NCBI GenBank assembly: GCA_900120415.1
Contig: FQLW01000005.1
Span: 248,001-312,000 of the forward strand
Source of the DNA: Urmitella timonensis
GTDB taxonomy: Bacteria > Actinomycetota > Actinomycetes > Actinomycetales > Actinomycetaceae
Length of the DNA: 64,000 nt
Reading direction: 5' to 3'
Notes under the pieces: model-generated
Told to the model about the DNA's origin: nothing
The model's database searches: none
What the model saw: the letters and a program-made list of their open reading frames with translations, nothing else
Program-made: the position numbers and the translations under genes
In this document: positions 9,319-17,403 of the stretch, one piece after another
Layout: every line of letters begins with the position of its first letter
Numbering within the stretch: position 1 is the first letter of the stretch

Positions 9319-10980
9319 ATTAATGCGCAAGATATGGAAGTGCGGATCGGGCAGCGGCTCTTGGTCTCCCGCACCAATTTGCGGATTGATAAAGGGATGC
9401 GGATCGGTCTAGTGGGGCGCAATGGCGCTGGTAAAACCACTACTATGCGCCTAATCGCGGCGCTAGTTGCTCTCGGTAAACATCGCTCCAGCGGCTCTCT
9501 TAGCGAGGACGAGGCTCAAGAACTAATCGACAATATCGATTTTCAAGGCAAAGTTACTTCCTCCGGGTCAGTAGGGTATCTGTCACAGGACCCGGCGGTA
9601 GGGGTAAAGCAAAAGGACGGGATTTCCCGGATCATGGCGGTGCGGGATTTGGATCGCACTTTGCGGGCAATCGAGAACGCTCAAGAAAAAATGTCTACCA
9701 CCAGCGGGGAAACCCAGGCCAGGGCGATAGAAAGATACGCCCGGCTGGATGAAGAATTTACTCGCCTAGGAGGTTATGCCGCCCGCTCTGAGGCTATGCA
9801 GATTGCCCATAACCTGGGGCTAGAGCAAGGCGCGCTCACGCAGCCACTAGCGACCCTTTCCGGAGGGCAGCGCCGCCGGGTAGAACTGGCGCGGGTACTT
9901 TTTTCCCAACCGGACGTACTGCTTTTAGATGAGCCCACCAACCACTTAGATCATGACTCCATTATTTGGCTCCGCGATTTTCTGCGCACCTATGCCGGCG
10001 GCTTTGTCATGGTCACCCACTCTACGGCGCTACTACAAGACACGGTAAACCAGGTGTGGTACTTGGATGCCTCCCGGGCGGTTATCGACCAATATAAACT
10101 CGGCTGGGACGCCTACCTGAAGCAGCGCGCTCAAGATGAGGCGCGGCGGCGCCGGGAGCGCCAAAATGCCCTGGCGAAAGCGCAGGCATTGCGTGAGCAA
10201 GGTGAAAAAATGCGGGCTAAAGCCACTAAGGCAGTCGCAGCGCAGCAAATGCTGCGCCGAGCCGAGGAACTGGTTAAAGAGGCCGGAAGCGAAACCAAGG
10301 CCGAAAAGGTTGCCCGCCTACGTTTTCCTACTCCACTAGCTTGCGGCAAAGTACCGCTTAATGCGCGCAGCCTCGCGAAATCCTATGGCAGCCTAGAGGT
10401 ATTTTCCGGTCTAGATTTATCAATCGATCGCGGCAGCAAAGTGGTGGTTTTGGGGGAAAACGGAGCCGGTAAAACCACGTTGCTGCGCCTATTAAACGGG
10501 ATTGAAGAACTAGATTCGGGGGAAGTTGTCCCCGGTCACGGCCTAAAACTGGGCTACTATGCCCAGGAGCATGAAACCTTGGATCCTGCCCGCACGGTTT
10601 ATGAAAATATGACTGCGGCGGCTCCCGACCTGGATGAAACCCATGTGCGCAACATTTTGGGACAGTTCTTATTTTCGGGTGAGGACGCTTTCAAACCGGC
10701 CAGCGTGCTTTCGGGGGGAGAAAAAACCCGGCTAGCTTTAGCCACCCTGGTGGTAAGTGGCGCCAATGTGCTGCTGCTTGATGAACCTACCAATAACCTA
10801 GATCCGGCGTCCCGAGAAGAAATCTTGCACGCCCTCGACCAATACGAGGGGGCAGTGGTGCTGGTCACCCACGATCCGGGGGCCGTGGAGGCACTAAATC
10901 CGCAGCGGGTGTTGCTGCTCCCTGATGGGGACGAGGATTTATGGAGCGATGATTACCTGGATCTGGTGGAACTGACTTAG
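9316..10980 (+). CDS. ABC-F family ATPase
   Basis: This 554-residue protein has two complete ABC ATPase domains and no membrane segments, which is the ABC-F layout. The first domain has Walker A GRNGAGKTT and signature LSGGQRRRVELAR with DEPTNHLD. A charged linker of about 80 residues rich in Arg/Lys/Glu/Ala follows (roughly 270-350). The second domain has GENGAGKTT, LSGGEKTRLAL and DEPTNNLD. ABC-F proteins act on the ribosome, either as translation factors (EttA type) or as target-protection resistance factors. Nothing here singles out resistance and the neighbours are housekeeping, so I favour a translation factor. The GTG start fits a leaderless mRNA. Confidence 0.92.
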   Translation: MINAQDMEVRIGQRLLVSRTNLRIDKGMRIGLVGRNGAGKTTTMRLIAALVALGKHRSSGSLSEDEAQELIDNIDFQGKVTSSGSVGYLSQDPAVGVKQKDGISRIMAVRDLDRTLRAIENAQEKMSTTSGETQARAIERYARLDEEFTRLGGYAARSEAMQIAHNLGLEQGALTQPLATLSGGQRRRVELARVLFSQPDVLLLDEPTNHLDHDSIIWLRDFLRTYAGGFVMVTHSTALLQDTVNQVWYLDASRAVIDQYKLGWDAYLKQRAQDEARRRRERQNALAKAQALREQGEKMRAKATKAVAAQQMLRRAEELVKEAGSETKAEKVARLRFPTPLACGKVPLNARSLAKSYGSLEVFSGLDLSIDRGSKVVVLGENGAGKTTLLRLLNGIEELDSGEVVPGHGLKLGYYAQEHETLDPARTVYENMTAAAPDLDETHVRNILGQFLFSGEDAFKPASVLSGGEKTRLALATLVVSGANVLLLDEPTNNLDPASREEILHALDQYEGAVVLVTHDPGAVEALNPQRVLLLPDGDEDLWSDDYLDLVELT

Positions 10981-11033
10981 CTAGCAGCCGGCCTTACTCG
11001 TAATCTTGCTGGGGCTAGTGGGTAATTCGGGGA

Positions 11034-11261
11034 CTAATCCAAAGTTGCCGTCTCGCTCTCGCTAAAGGGAACTACCTTGGTGGGAAAAGAGCGATACGCC
11101 AGATATTGCCGCAAAAAATCAGCGTGTTCATCGCAAGTCAGCCAGGTTTTATGTACGGGGCGGGGAATCTTGGGGTTGCGCCACAATACCGCTTTGGTTG
11201 CCGGGTTTTCGCACCGGCGGGCTGAACAGATATTGTCTTCTGGTCCTTTAGCTAAAGCCAT
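11034..11261 (-). CDS. Small conserved actinobacterial Cys/His protein
   Basis: A 75-residue protein with a good ribosome site (AAGGAGGAAC on the minus strand). It contains ICSARRCENPATKAVLWRNP and LTCDEHADFLRQYL; the Cys and His residues could make a small metal site. Proteins of this pattern are common in actinobacteria and are often misnamed acetone carboxylase; I do not believe that name and know of no tested function. It is transcribed divergently from the SixA-type gene, 51 bases away. Confidence 0.72.
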   Translation of the reverse strand: MALAKGPEDNICSARRCENPATKAVLWRNPKIPRPVHKTWLTCDEHADFLRQYLAYRSFPTKVVPFSESETATLD

Positions 11262-11312
11262 GTTCCTCCTTGTCCTTAGTTTTCATTCTAGAGGCTTAGC
11301 TAGGATGGAAGT

Positions 11313-11801
11313 ATGAGCTACAAATTAACCCTGGTACGACACGCGCAGGCTGGTTACGGCCACGGCGACCACTCTCGTCCTTTAACCCCGGCTGGGGTGC
11401 GGCAGGCGCGAGAGCTGGGGACGTTATTGGTTAAAGAGGGCGTTGAAGCCGAGCTGATATTGCATTCTACGGCGACTCGCGCCACTCAAACTGCGAGGCA
11501 GCTGGGACAATTCTACCAAGGCGTTCAACTACTGGCAGAGGACGAGCTGTACCATTGCTCCCCGGAGCGGCTGCTGCGCCTAGTGGAAGAGTATGGACCG
11601 ACAGGCGGTAAAACCATTTTGGTAGTGGGACATGAACCGATTATCTCGATGACTGCCCAACTGTTAACCCCAGACAACGCCAGCGTTCCCTATGGAGTAT
11701 CCACCGCTACCGCTATTGCATTTCACGTTCGCTCCTTTAATAATCTTGGCTCTGGTAGCGGGCAGATAACCGGGGTTTTCCACGCCCCGCTGCGCCAATA
11801 G
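11313..11801 (+). CDS. SixA-type phosphohistidine phosphatase
   Basis: This 162-residue protein belongs to the short histidine-phosphatase branch (SixA type). It has the RHG-like catalytic motif LVRHAQAGYG followed by SRPLTPAGVRQARELG, the second His in LVVGHEP, and conserved SxATRATQTA. SixA proteins dephosphorylate phosphohistidine on signalling proteins, but substrates vary and the target is unknown here. TAGGAT at 11301-11306 ends seven bases before the ATG and no ribosome site is seen, so the mRNA is probably leaderless. Confidence 0.88.
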   Translation: MSYKLTLVRHAQAGYGHGDHSRPLTPAGVRQARELGTLLVKEGVEAELILHSTATRATQTARQLGQFYQGVQLLAEDELYHCSPERLLRLVEEYGPTGGKTILVVGHEPIISMTAQLLTPDNASVPYGVSTATAIAFHVRSFNNLGSGSGQITGVFHAPLRQ

Positions 11802-12007
11802 TCTTGGGTTTAATTGGAAAGTATTAGAGAATTGAAGAAATTATTTAGCAGTTAGAGGTGCTGAAAGCGGTACAGAGGACTTGAAAGAAGCGTCTTCAGT
11901 ACTGGAATAAATTTCTGTATCAAAATTCAGTCAAGCCTAAAATTTGCTAGTTGTCCGGGTTTTACAGGAAAATAATTCTGAGTTTTCTATCTAAAGGATG
12001 AATAATA

Positions 12008-12373
12008 ATGAGTCAATTTAACCCCAATCCCAATCCAAATAATAGCTCTAATCCCTACCCGCCAAGCTCGCCGACGCAGCCTCAGGTGGGGCAGCAACCT
12101 AGCTACGGGCAGCCCCTGCCACAAGCTCCTATACAGGGTTATCAAAGTGGGGGAGTAGCAAGTCCGAATGCCGAAGACACCGGTAGTTTCGGCTGGGCAG
12201 TTCTGGGGTTCTTTATTCCCATTGCAGGGTTGGTTCTTTGGTTGGTGTGGAAAAATACCAAGCCTAAGACGGCAACCCAATGCCGTAACGGTTTTATCGC
12301 TGGTCTGGTTCTAACCGTAGCTTTCTATATTTTCAGTTTTGCAATTATCGGCTCTTTGAGCAGTGGTATCTAA
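12008..12373 (+). CDS. Small membrane protein with Asn/Pro/Gln-rich head
   Basis: This 121-residue product has a disordered N-terminal half (residues 1-58) of Asn, Pro, Gln, Ser and Tyr. Two hydrophobic helices follow (about 60-82, FGWAVLGFFIPIAGLVLWLV, and about 94-117), joined by a Lys-rich loop with one Cys. This resembles small actinobacterial membrane proteins of unknown function. The ribosome site AAAGGATG lies about eight bases from the ATG. A promoter-like TTGTCC...TAATTC lies about 40-60 bases upstream in an AT-rich 200-base gap. A hairpin separates it from glgC. Confidence 0.7.
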   Translation: MSQFNPNPNPNNSSNPYPPSSPTQPQVGQQPSYGQPLPQAPIQGYQSGGVASPNAEDTGSFGWAVLGFFIPIAGLVLWLVWKNTKPKTATQCRNGFIAGLVLTVAFYIFSFAIIGSLSSGI

Positions 12374-12453
12374 GCTAAAAATCGGCTAACTATCTGGCAA
12401 GAAAACGGGCAATAGCCTGGGTATTAGCCCTAAAATCTGGTAGACCAATCAAA

Positions 12454-12495
12454 AATGGGTGGGGCAGATATGAAACCATATCTGCCCCACCCATT
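12454..12495 (-). terminator. 19-bp perfect hairpin, glgC terminator
   Basis: Arms 12454-12472 and 12477-12495 are exact complements around a 4-base loop. Read on the minus strand the stem runs into a T-rich stretch (CCCATTTTTGATTGG), as expected for a rho-independent terminator of glgC. On the plus strand it lacks a T tail but may still limit read-through from the small membrane protein gene. Confidence 0.85.
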
Positions 12496-12518
12496 AGCTA
12501 TTGCTAGCGTTAAATGGG

Positions 12519-13754
12519 CTATTCGTTTACCACTGTTCCCTTGGGGACTACCGTGATTCCGCCCTCGGAAACGATAAAGCCCCGCTCGCGGTCTCTATCG
12601 TGATCGACACCGATTTGTACCCCGGATCCGACTCGGACATTCTTATCTAAAATAGCATTGTGAATCACTGCGGAGCGTTCAATATCTACCCCATGCATTA
12701 GTACCGAACCATCAACATGTGAGTAGGAATGTAAATGCACCATCGGGGAAAGCATGGAACGCTCCACCAGAGCACCCGAAATAATAACCCCAGGGGACAC
12801 AATAGAGTCTAGAGCCTCACCGCGCCGACTCGCATCATTAAAAGTGCTTTTAGCGGGAGGTAACCAGGCATCTAGTTTGGTAAAAGTTGGCCATTCATAG
12901 TTGTAGAGGTTAAAAACTGGCGACACCGAGAGTAAATCTTGGTGAGCATCATAAAAGGCATCAATCGTACCCACATCCCGCCAGTAATCGCGGTCGCGGT
13001 CGGTCGCACCTGGAACCTGGTTCTTAATGAAGTCATAGCAATTAACCCCGCCATGCTCGACGAAATAGGGAACTATATCTCCACCCATGTCGTGTTTGGA
13101 TTCTTCGTTTTGCGCATCCGCTTGCAGCGCGGCTACTAAATCTTTAGTAGTGAAAACATAATTCCCCATAGAGGCCAAGAACTTAGTTGGGTCATCCGGC
13201 AGTCCTTCGCAGGTATCTGGCTTTTCTAGGAAACGCCTAACCGTGCCACCGTCCTGGTCTATTACCCCGAAACTGCTTGACAGTTCGATTGGCTGACGGA
13301 TACCAGCCACCGTGCAGGGTAAACCAGATTTAATATGATCATCTACCATTTGGGAAAAATCCATCCGATAGATGTTATCGGCACCGATAATAACCAGGTA
13401 TTTCGGATCTTCATCGCGAACGATGTTGAGAGACTGATAAACAGCGTCTGCACTGCCCAAATACCAGTGTTTTCCCCGCCTTTGCTGGGCTGGAACCGGG
13501 GCTATATAGTTGCTGAGCAAATCCGACATTCTCCAGGTGGTCGCCAAGTGGCGGTCTAAAGAATGGGATTTATATTGAGTTAGGACTACCGAGCGTAAAT
13601 ACCCCGAATTGACCACATTGGAAAGGGCAAAATCGATGAGACGATAGATTCCCCCAAAAGGAACCGCGGGTTTCGCGCGATCTAAGGTTAGTGGCATCAG
13701 TCTTTTACCTTCGCCACCGGCTAGAATCATGACCAGTACATTGTTCTTACGCAT
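12519..13754 (-). CDS. glgC: Glucose-1-phosphate adenylyltransferase
   Basis: GlgC makes ADP-glucose from glucose-1-phosphate and ATP, the activated donor for glycogen or maltosyl-phosphate synthesis. Motifs are [14 protein letters not shown] near the N-terminus, [31 protein letters not shown], the sugar-binding FLEKPD, and a C-terminal left-handed helix with [15 protein letters not shown]. The frame is open up to a GTG at 13772, but I chose ATG 13754 (411 residues). TATCCT on the minus strand (13766-13761) lies exactly seven bases before it, giving a leaderless start, and the first residues [14 protein letters not shown] match the family. It is divergent from the glycosyltransferase gene. 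Confidence 0.93.
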   Translation of the reverse strand: MRKNNVLVMILAGGEGKRLMPLTLDRAKPAVPFGGIYRLIDFALSNVVNSGYLRSVVLTQYKSHSLDRHLATTWRMSDLLSNYIAPVPAQQRRGKHWYLGSADAVYQSLNIVRDEDPKYLVIIGADNIYRMDFSQMVDDHIKSGLPCTVAGIRQPIELSSSFGVIDQDGGTVRRFLEKPDTCEGLPDDPTKFLASMGNYVFTTKDLVAALQADAQNEESKHDMGGDIVPYFVEHGGVNCYDFIKNQVPGATDRDRDYWRDVGTIDAFYDAHQDLLSVSPVFNLYNYEWPTFTKLDAWLPPAKSTFNDASRRGEALDSIVSPGVIISGALVERSMLSPMVHLHSYSHVDGSVLMHGVDIERSAVIHNAILDKNVRVGSGVQIGVDHDRDRERGFIVSEGGITVVPKGTVVNE

Positions 13755-13797
13755 ATTTTTAGGATAGGACACATTATTTCTTTTGGGGGCTGGTTTG

Positions 13798-13836
13798 GAA
13801 TCAACACTTCGTTCCCGCCCCTGTAAATGTTGATTC
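13798..13836. promoter_or_regulatory. Inverted repeat in the glgC/glgA divergent region
   Basis: GAATCAACA (13798-13806) and TGTTGATTC (13828-13836) are exact complements 21 bases apart in the 131-base region between the two glycogen genes. Two half-sites about three helical turns apart could bind a dimeric regulator serving both genes. No known regulator motif is recognised. Confidence 0.4.
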
Positions 13837-13885
13837 TATTAGTCTAGTAAATAGCTCTTAAATCGTTTTTTAGAAAGGCGTTCCC

Positions 13886-15091
13886 ATGCGTGTCGATTTG
13901 CTAAGTCGCGAGTATCCCCCTCATGTCTATGGAGGGGCTGGTGTTCACGTTACTGAGCTAGCGAAAGTGCTAGCTGAACGAATCGAAGTGGGGGTGCATT
14001 GTTTTGAGGGAGCGCGTCCGGCAGATGAGCAGAAAATAATAGTTAAAGGATACGAGTATTGCTCCGAGCAAGAGGGCGCTAATCCGGCGCTTAGAACCTT
14101 GGGGATTGATTTGCAGATGGCGCAGCATTGCGACCAGGCTGACCTGGTGCATTCCCATACCTGGTATGCCAATATGGCTGGTCATTGGGCAAAAAATCTC
14201 TATGAAATCCCGCATGTGGTGACCGCTCATTCCTTAGAGCCGCTGCGTCCTTGGAAACGGGAACAATTAGGGGGCGGCTATAACCTCTCCTCCTGGGCAG
14301 AAAAGACTGCCTATCTGGCGGCGGATGCGGTAATCGGGGTTTCTCATGGGATGAAGGACGATATTTTGCGCTCCTACCCGCAGATAGACCCCGATAAGGT
14401 GCATGTAATCCATAATGGACTGGATTTGGCGGACTGGCAGTTGCCGAGTGATTCTCAGCTGGTTTCCCACACCCTAACTAAATACGGCATCGACCCGGAT
14501 TTACCTACTGTGGTATTTGTAGGTCGGATAACCAGACAAAAGGGGCTACCTCACTTTTTACAGGCAGTGAAACAGATTCCGGCTAGCACCCAAGTAGTGC
14601 TTTGCGCGGGTGCGCCGGATACTAAAGAGATAGAAAAAGAGGTGCGGCAGCTGGTAGACCAGCTTAGTGGGCAACGTTCGGGGATAGTGTGGATTGAAAA
14701 CATGATGCCACACGATGATTTGGTACATATTTTGTCCTCCGCGGATGTTTTCGTCACCCCTTCGATTTACGAGCCAATGGGGATTGTCAATTTAGAGGCC
14801 GCCGCCATGGAACTTCCGGTAGTGGGAACCGCTACCGGGGGGATTCCGGATTGTATTGCCGAGGGCGAGACCGGATATTTAGTGCCTATTGACCAGCTAA
14901 CTGATGGCAGCGGTACTCCCACTAATCCCGCTAAGTTCCACCGAGATATGGCCGAGAGAATCACAGATTTGATTGAGCACCCAGATCGGGCAAAACAAAT
15001 GGGTAAAGCGGGACGGCTTCGAGTAGAGCAGAAGTTTTCTTGGCAATCGGTAGCCGATAAAACCGTAGCGCTTTATCGTTCGCTTTTGTAG
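13886..15091 (+). CDS. glgA: Glycogen synthase / maltose-1-phosphate synthase, GT4 type
   Basis: This 401-residue glycosyltransferase is of the short corynebacterial/mycobacterial glycogen-synthase type. In mycobacteria the related enzyme (GlgM) makes alpha-maltose-1-phosphate from ADP-glucose. Visible motifs are REYPPHVYGGAGVHVTEL at the donor-site N-terminus, HSHTWYANMAGHWAK, VFVGRITRQKGLPHFL and the GT-B retaining motif PSIYEPMGIVNLEAAAMELP. It is divergent from glgC, which supplies ADP-glucose. The ribosome site GAAAGG precedes the ATG. Sequence reading cannot tell glycogen synthase from maltosyl-phosphate synthase. Confidence 0.9.
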   Translation: MRVDLLSREYPPHVYGGAGVHVTELAKVLAERIEVGVHCFEGARPADEQKIIVKGYEYCSEQEGANPALRTLGIDLQMAQHCDQADLVHSHTWYANMAGHWAKNLYEIPHVVTAHSLEPLRPWKREQLGGGYNLSSWAEKTAYLAADAVIGVSHGMKDDILRSYPQIDPDKVHVIHNGLDLADWQLPSDSQLVSHTLTKYGIDPDLPTVVFVGRITRQKGLPHFLQAVKQIPASTQVVLCAGAPDTKEIEKEVRQLVDQLSGQRSGIVWIENMMPHDDLVHILSSADVFVTPSIYEPMGIVNLEAAAMELPVVGTATGGIPDCIAEGETGYLVPIDQLTDGSGTPTNPAKFHRDMAERITDLIEHPDRAKQMGKAGRLRVEQKFSWQSVADKTVALYRSLL

Positions 15092-15117
15092 TTTTCAGCT
15101 GCGGGACGGTTTTAAGT

Positions 15118-15148
15118 AGGGCGAGCCTTTGGGGAAGCTGCTCGCCCT
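15118..15148 (+). terminator. Hairpin after glgA
   Basis: AGGGCGAGC (15118-15126) pairs with GCTCGCCCT (15140-15148) around a 13-base loop, 27 bases after the glgA stop. There is no T tract after it, so it is a probable rather than a certain terminator. Confidence 0.55.
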
Positions 15149-15187
15149 TGCCCCTGAATTACCTCCTCCAATAGTTAAGATTAGGTT

Positions 15188-15976
15188 ATGGATACTCTGC
15201 TGCGATTAAAACACGTGAATTTTATGCGTGGGGGAAATCAGATACTTGATGATGTTTCCTTTCAGACTGAAGAGGGCGAAAACTGGGTAATCCTAGGCCC
15301 TAATGGGGCGGGCAAAACCTCTTTGGTTTCTATTTTGGCAGCTCGTAACTATCCCTCGCGGGGGACAGCAAAAATCTTGGGGCATCCCTTAGGTAACGTG
15401 CCGGTACAAGAGTTACATGAACGGGTAGGGTATTGCTCTTCTGATGTTTTGCGTCTGATTCCCGGACAACAAACGGTAAAGGCACTGATTCTATCGGCTG
15501 CTTACGGCACTATAGTCCGGGGACGCAATCACGATTTCGAGGACATTGATTATCAGCGCCGCGCTAATCTGATGGAACTATTTGGAGTAGATAATCTCCA
15601 AGATCGCTGTCTATCTACTCTTTCTGATGGGGAAAGAGGGCGGGTTTTGATTGCTCGGGCTTTGATGGCAGACCCAGAAATCTTGATATTAGATGAACCG
15701 GTAGCTGGAGTTGATTTACAGGCTCGCGAGCTTTTGCTATGCGCCCTAGATGAACTCAGTTCCGATCCAAAATCTCCCCAAATTGTGATGGTCACGCATC
15801 ATTTAGAGGAAATCCCAGCTTCTTTTAACCGGGCAGCCCTGATGAAAGCGGGAAGAATCATCGATTCGGGTGCAATAGATGAGGTGCTGACCAGTGAGCA
15901 GCTTTCTAAAGCATTCTCCTTGCCTTTAAAATGTGGACGTGGAGATAATAACCGCTGGTGGGCGCACGCTCGGTGA
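15188..15976 (+). CDS. ABC transporter-type ATPase without membrane partner
   Basis: A 262-residue single ABC ATPase domain. It has Walker A GPNGAGKTS, signature LSDGERGRVLIARAL, Walker B EILILDEPVAGVD and switch His in VTHHLEE. No permease or binding protein is adjacent, so the partner and substrate are unknown. Solo ATPases of this kind near glnA/serB-like genes are frequent in actinobacteria. TAAGAT at 15176-15181 ends seven bases before the ATG, with no ribosome site, so the transcript is probably leaderless. Confidence 0.85.
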   Translation: MDTLLRLKHVNFMRGGNQILDDVSFQTEEGENWVILGPNGAGKTSLVSILAARNYPSRGTAKILGHPLGNVPVQELHERVGYCSSDVLRLIPGQQTVKALILSAAYGTIVRGRNHDFEDIDYQRRANLMELFGVDNLQDRCLSTLSDGERGRVLIARALMADPEILILDEPVAGVDLQARELLLCALDELSSDPKSPQIVMVTHHLEEIPASFNRAALMKAGRIIDSGAIDEVLTSEQLSKAFSLPLKCGRGDNNRWWAHAR

Positions 15977-16054
15977 AGAGATAATCACAGTGTCAAATAT
16001 AAAAATCCAGCCGGAAATAAACCTAGTAAATAGCAAACGAAAAGGTTAAAAATA

Positions 16055-17392
16055 ATGGATTCAGCACAAGAGGATGTATTACAAAAAATTGCTGAACTTG
16101 GCGTAAAGTTCATACGCCTGTGGTTTACCGATGTGTCTGGCTCGTTAAAATCGGTAGCGATTGATCCGGCAGAACTTGAGGATGCCTTTATAGAGGGTAT
16201 CGGGTTCGATGGTTCCGCTATCGAGGGATTTACCCGGGTTTACGAATCTGATATGTTGCTACGCCCTGATGCCTCTACCTTCCAAATCTTGCCTTGGCGC
16301 GGGGACGATGGTGAAGTCGGAAGAATGTTTTGCGATGTTTATACCCCTGATTTGCGCCCTGCTCGCTCAGATCCGCGCCGGGTATTAGAACGCCAACTTG
16401 AGCGCGCCGCCGATTTGGGATTTACCTTTCGCATTCACCCGGAAATAGAGTTTTACCTGTTTAAACCGCTCACTTCGTTAGATGAGCCCCTGCGTCCTAT
16501 CGATAATGCCTCCTATTTTGATCATGTACCAAACGGCGGGGATAACTCGTTTAGGCGGCGGGCAGTGGCGATGCTGGAAGAAATGGGGATTTCGGTCGAG
16601 TTTTCCCATCATGAAAACGGTCCGGGACAAAACGAAATTGACTTGCGTGCCTGTGATGCGCTCACCGGTTCCGATAACATCATGACTTTTAGGATTCTGA
16701 TTGAAGAAATCGCGATGCAAGAAAACCTGCTGGCCACCTTTATGCCGAAGCCGATGGCTGGTCAGGCGGGCAGTGGAATGCATATCCATATGTCTTTATT
16801 CGAGGGCGAAGAAAACGCTTTTTATAACGCGGGCAGCGATATTTATCAGCTTTCCGATACTGGGCAAGCCTTTACGGCCGGTTTGCTTGCTCATGCTCGC
16901 GAGTACTCGGGGATAGTGAATCAACACGTTAATTCCTATAAGCGTTTGTGGGGAGGATCGGAGGCGCCCTCCTATATCTGTTGGGGGCATAATAACCGTT
17001 CAGCCCTGGTGCGCGTGCCCCTATATAAACCTGAAAAGGCTGGTGATGCCCGTATCGAGTATCGCGCAACCGATCCGGCCGCTAACCCTTATTTGGCTTG
17101 TGCCTGTCTGCTAGCTGCCGGGTTAGACGGGATTGAAAAAGAGATGAAGCTTCCTTTAGAAGCAGAAGATGATGTGTGGCGGCTTTCGGACGCGGAACGA
17201 CGCGCCCAGGGAATCCCGGCTTTGCCTTTAACTTTAGAGGAAGCCATCGGGGAACTGCGTCAATCTGAGTTTATGGCGAAGGTACTGGGGGAGGAAGTTT
17301 ACGCGTATGTACTGCGAAATAAAGAGCGGGAATGGCGTGAATACTCGGCGCAGATAACTCGCGGAGAGTTGGCAAAGTTCTTGCGGGTGTAA
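16055..17392 (+). CDS. glnA2: Glutamine synthetase type I, GlnA2-like
   Basis: This 445-residue glutamine synthetase starts with the GlnA2-type segment VKFIRLWFTDVSGSLKSVAI and has GIGFDGSAIEGF, the catalytic EIEFYLF and NEID blocks, GSGMHIHMSLF and the ATP-loop region NRSALVRVP. Length and the lack of a clear NLYDLP-type adenylylation tyrosine site suggest the GlnA2 group rather than the main regulated GlnA1. It is followed after 11 bases by glnE, as in Mycobacterium and relatives. Its role in ammonia assimilation is probably auxiliary. A ribosome site AAAAGG precedes the ATG. Confidence 0.9.
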   Translation: MDSAQEDVLQKIAELGVKFIRLWFTDVSGSLKSVAIDPAELEDAFIEGIGFDGSAIEGFTRVYESDMLLRPDASTFQILPWRGDDGEVGRMFCDVYTPDLRPARSDPRRVLERQLERAADLGFTFRIHPEIEFYLFKPLTSLDEPLRPIDNASYFDHVPNGGDNSFRRRAVAMLEEMGISVEFSHHENGPGQNEIDLRACDALTGSDNIMTFRILIEEIAMQENLLATFMPKPMAGQAGSGMHIHMSLFEGEENAFYNAGSDIYQLSDTGQAFTAGLLAHAREYSGIVNQHVNSYKRLWGGSEAPSYICWGHNNRSALVRVPLYKPEKAGDARIEYRATDPAANPYLACACLLAAGLDGIEKEMKLPLEAEDDVWRLSDAERRAQGIPALPLTLEEAIGELRQSEFMAKVLGEEVYAYVLRNKEREWREYSAQITRGELAKFLRV

Positions 17393-17403
17393 AGCGGGCA
17401 GGC

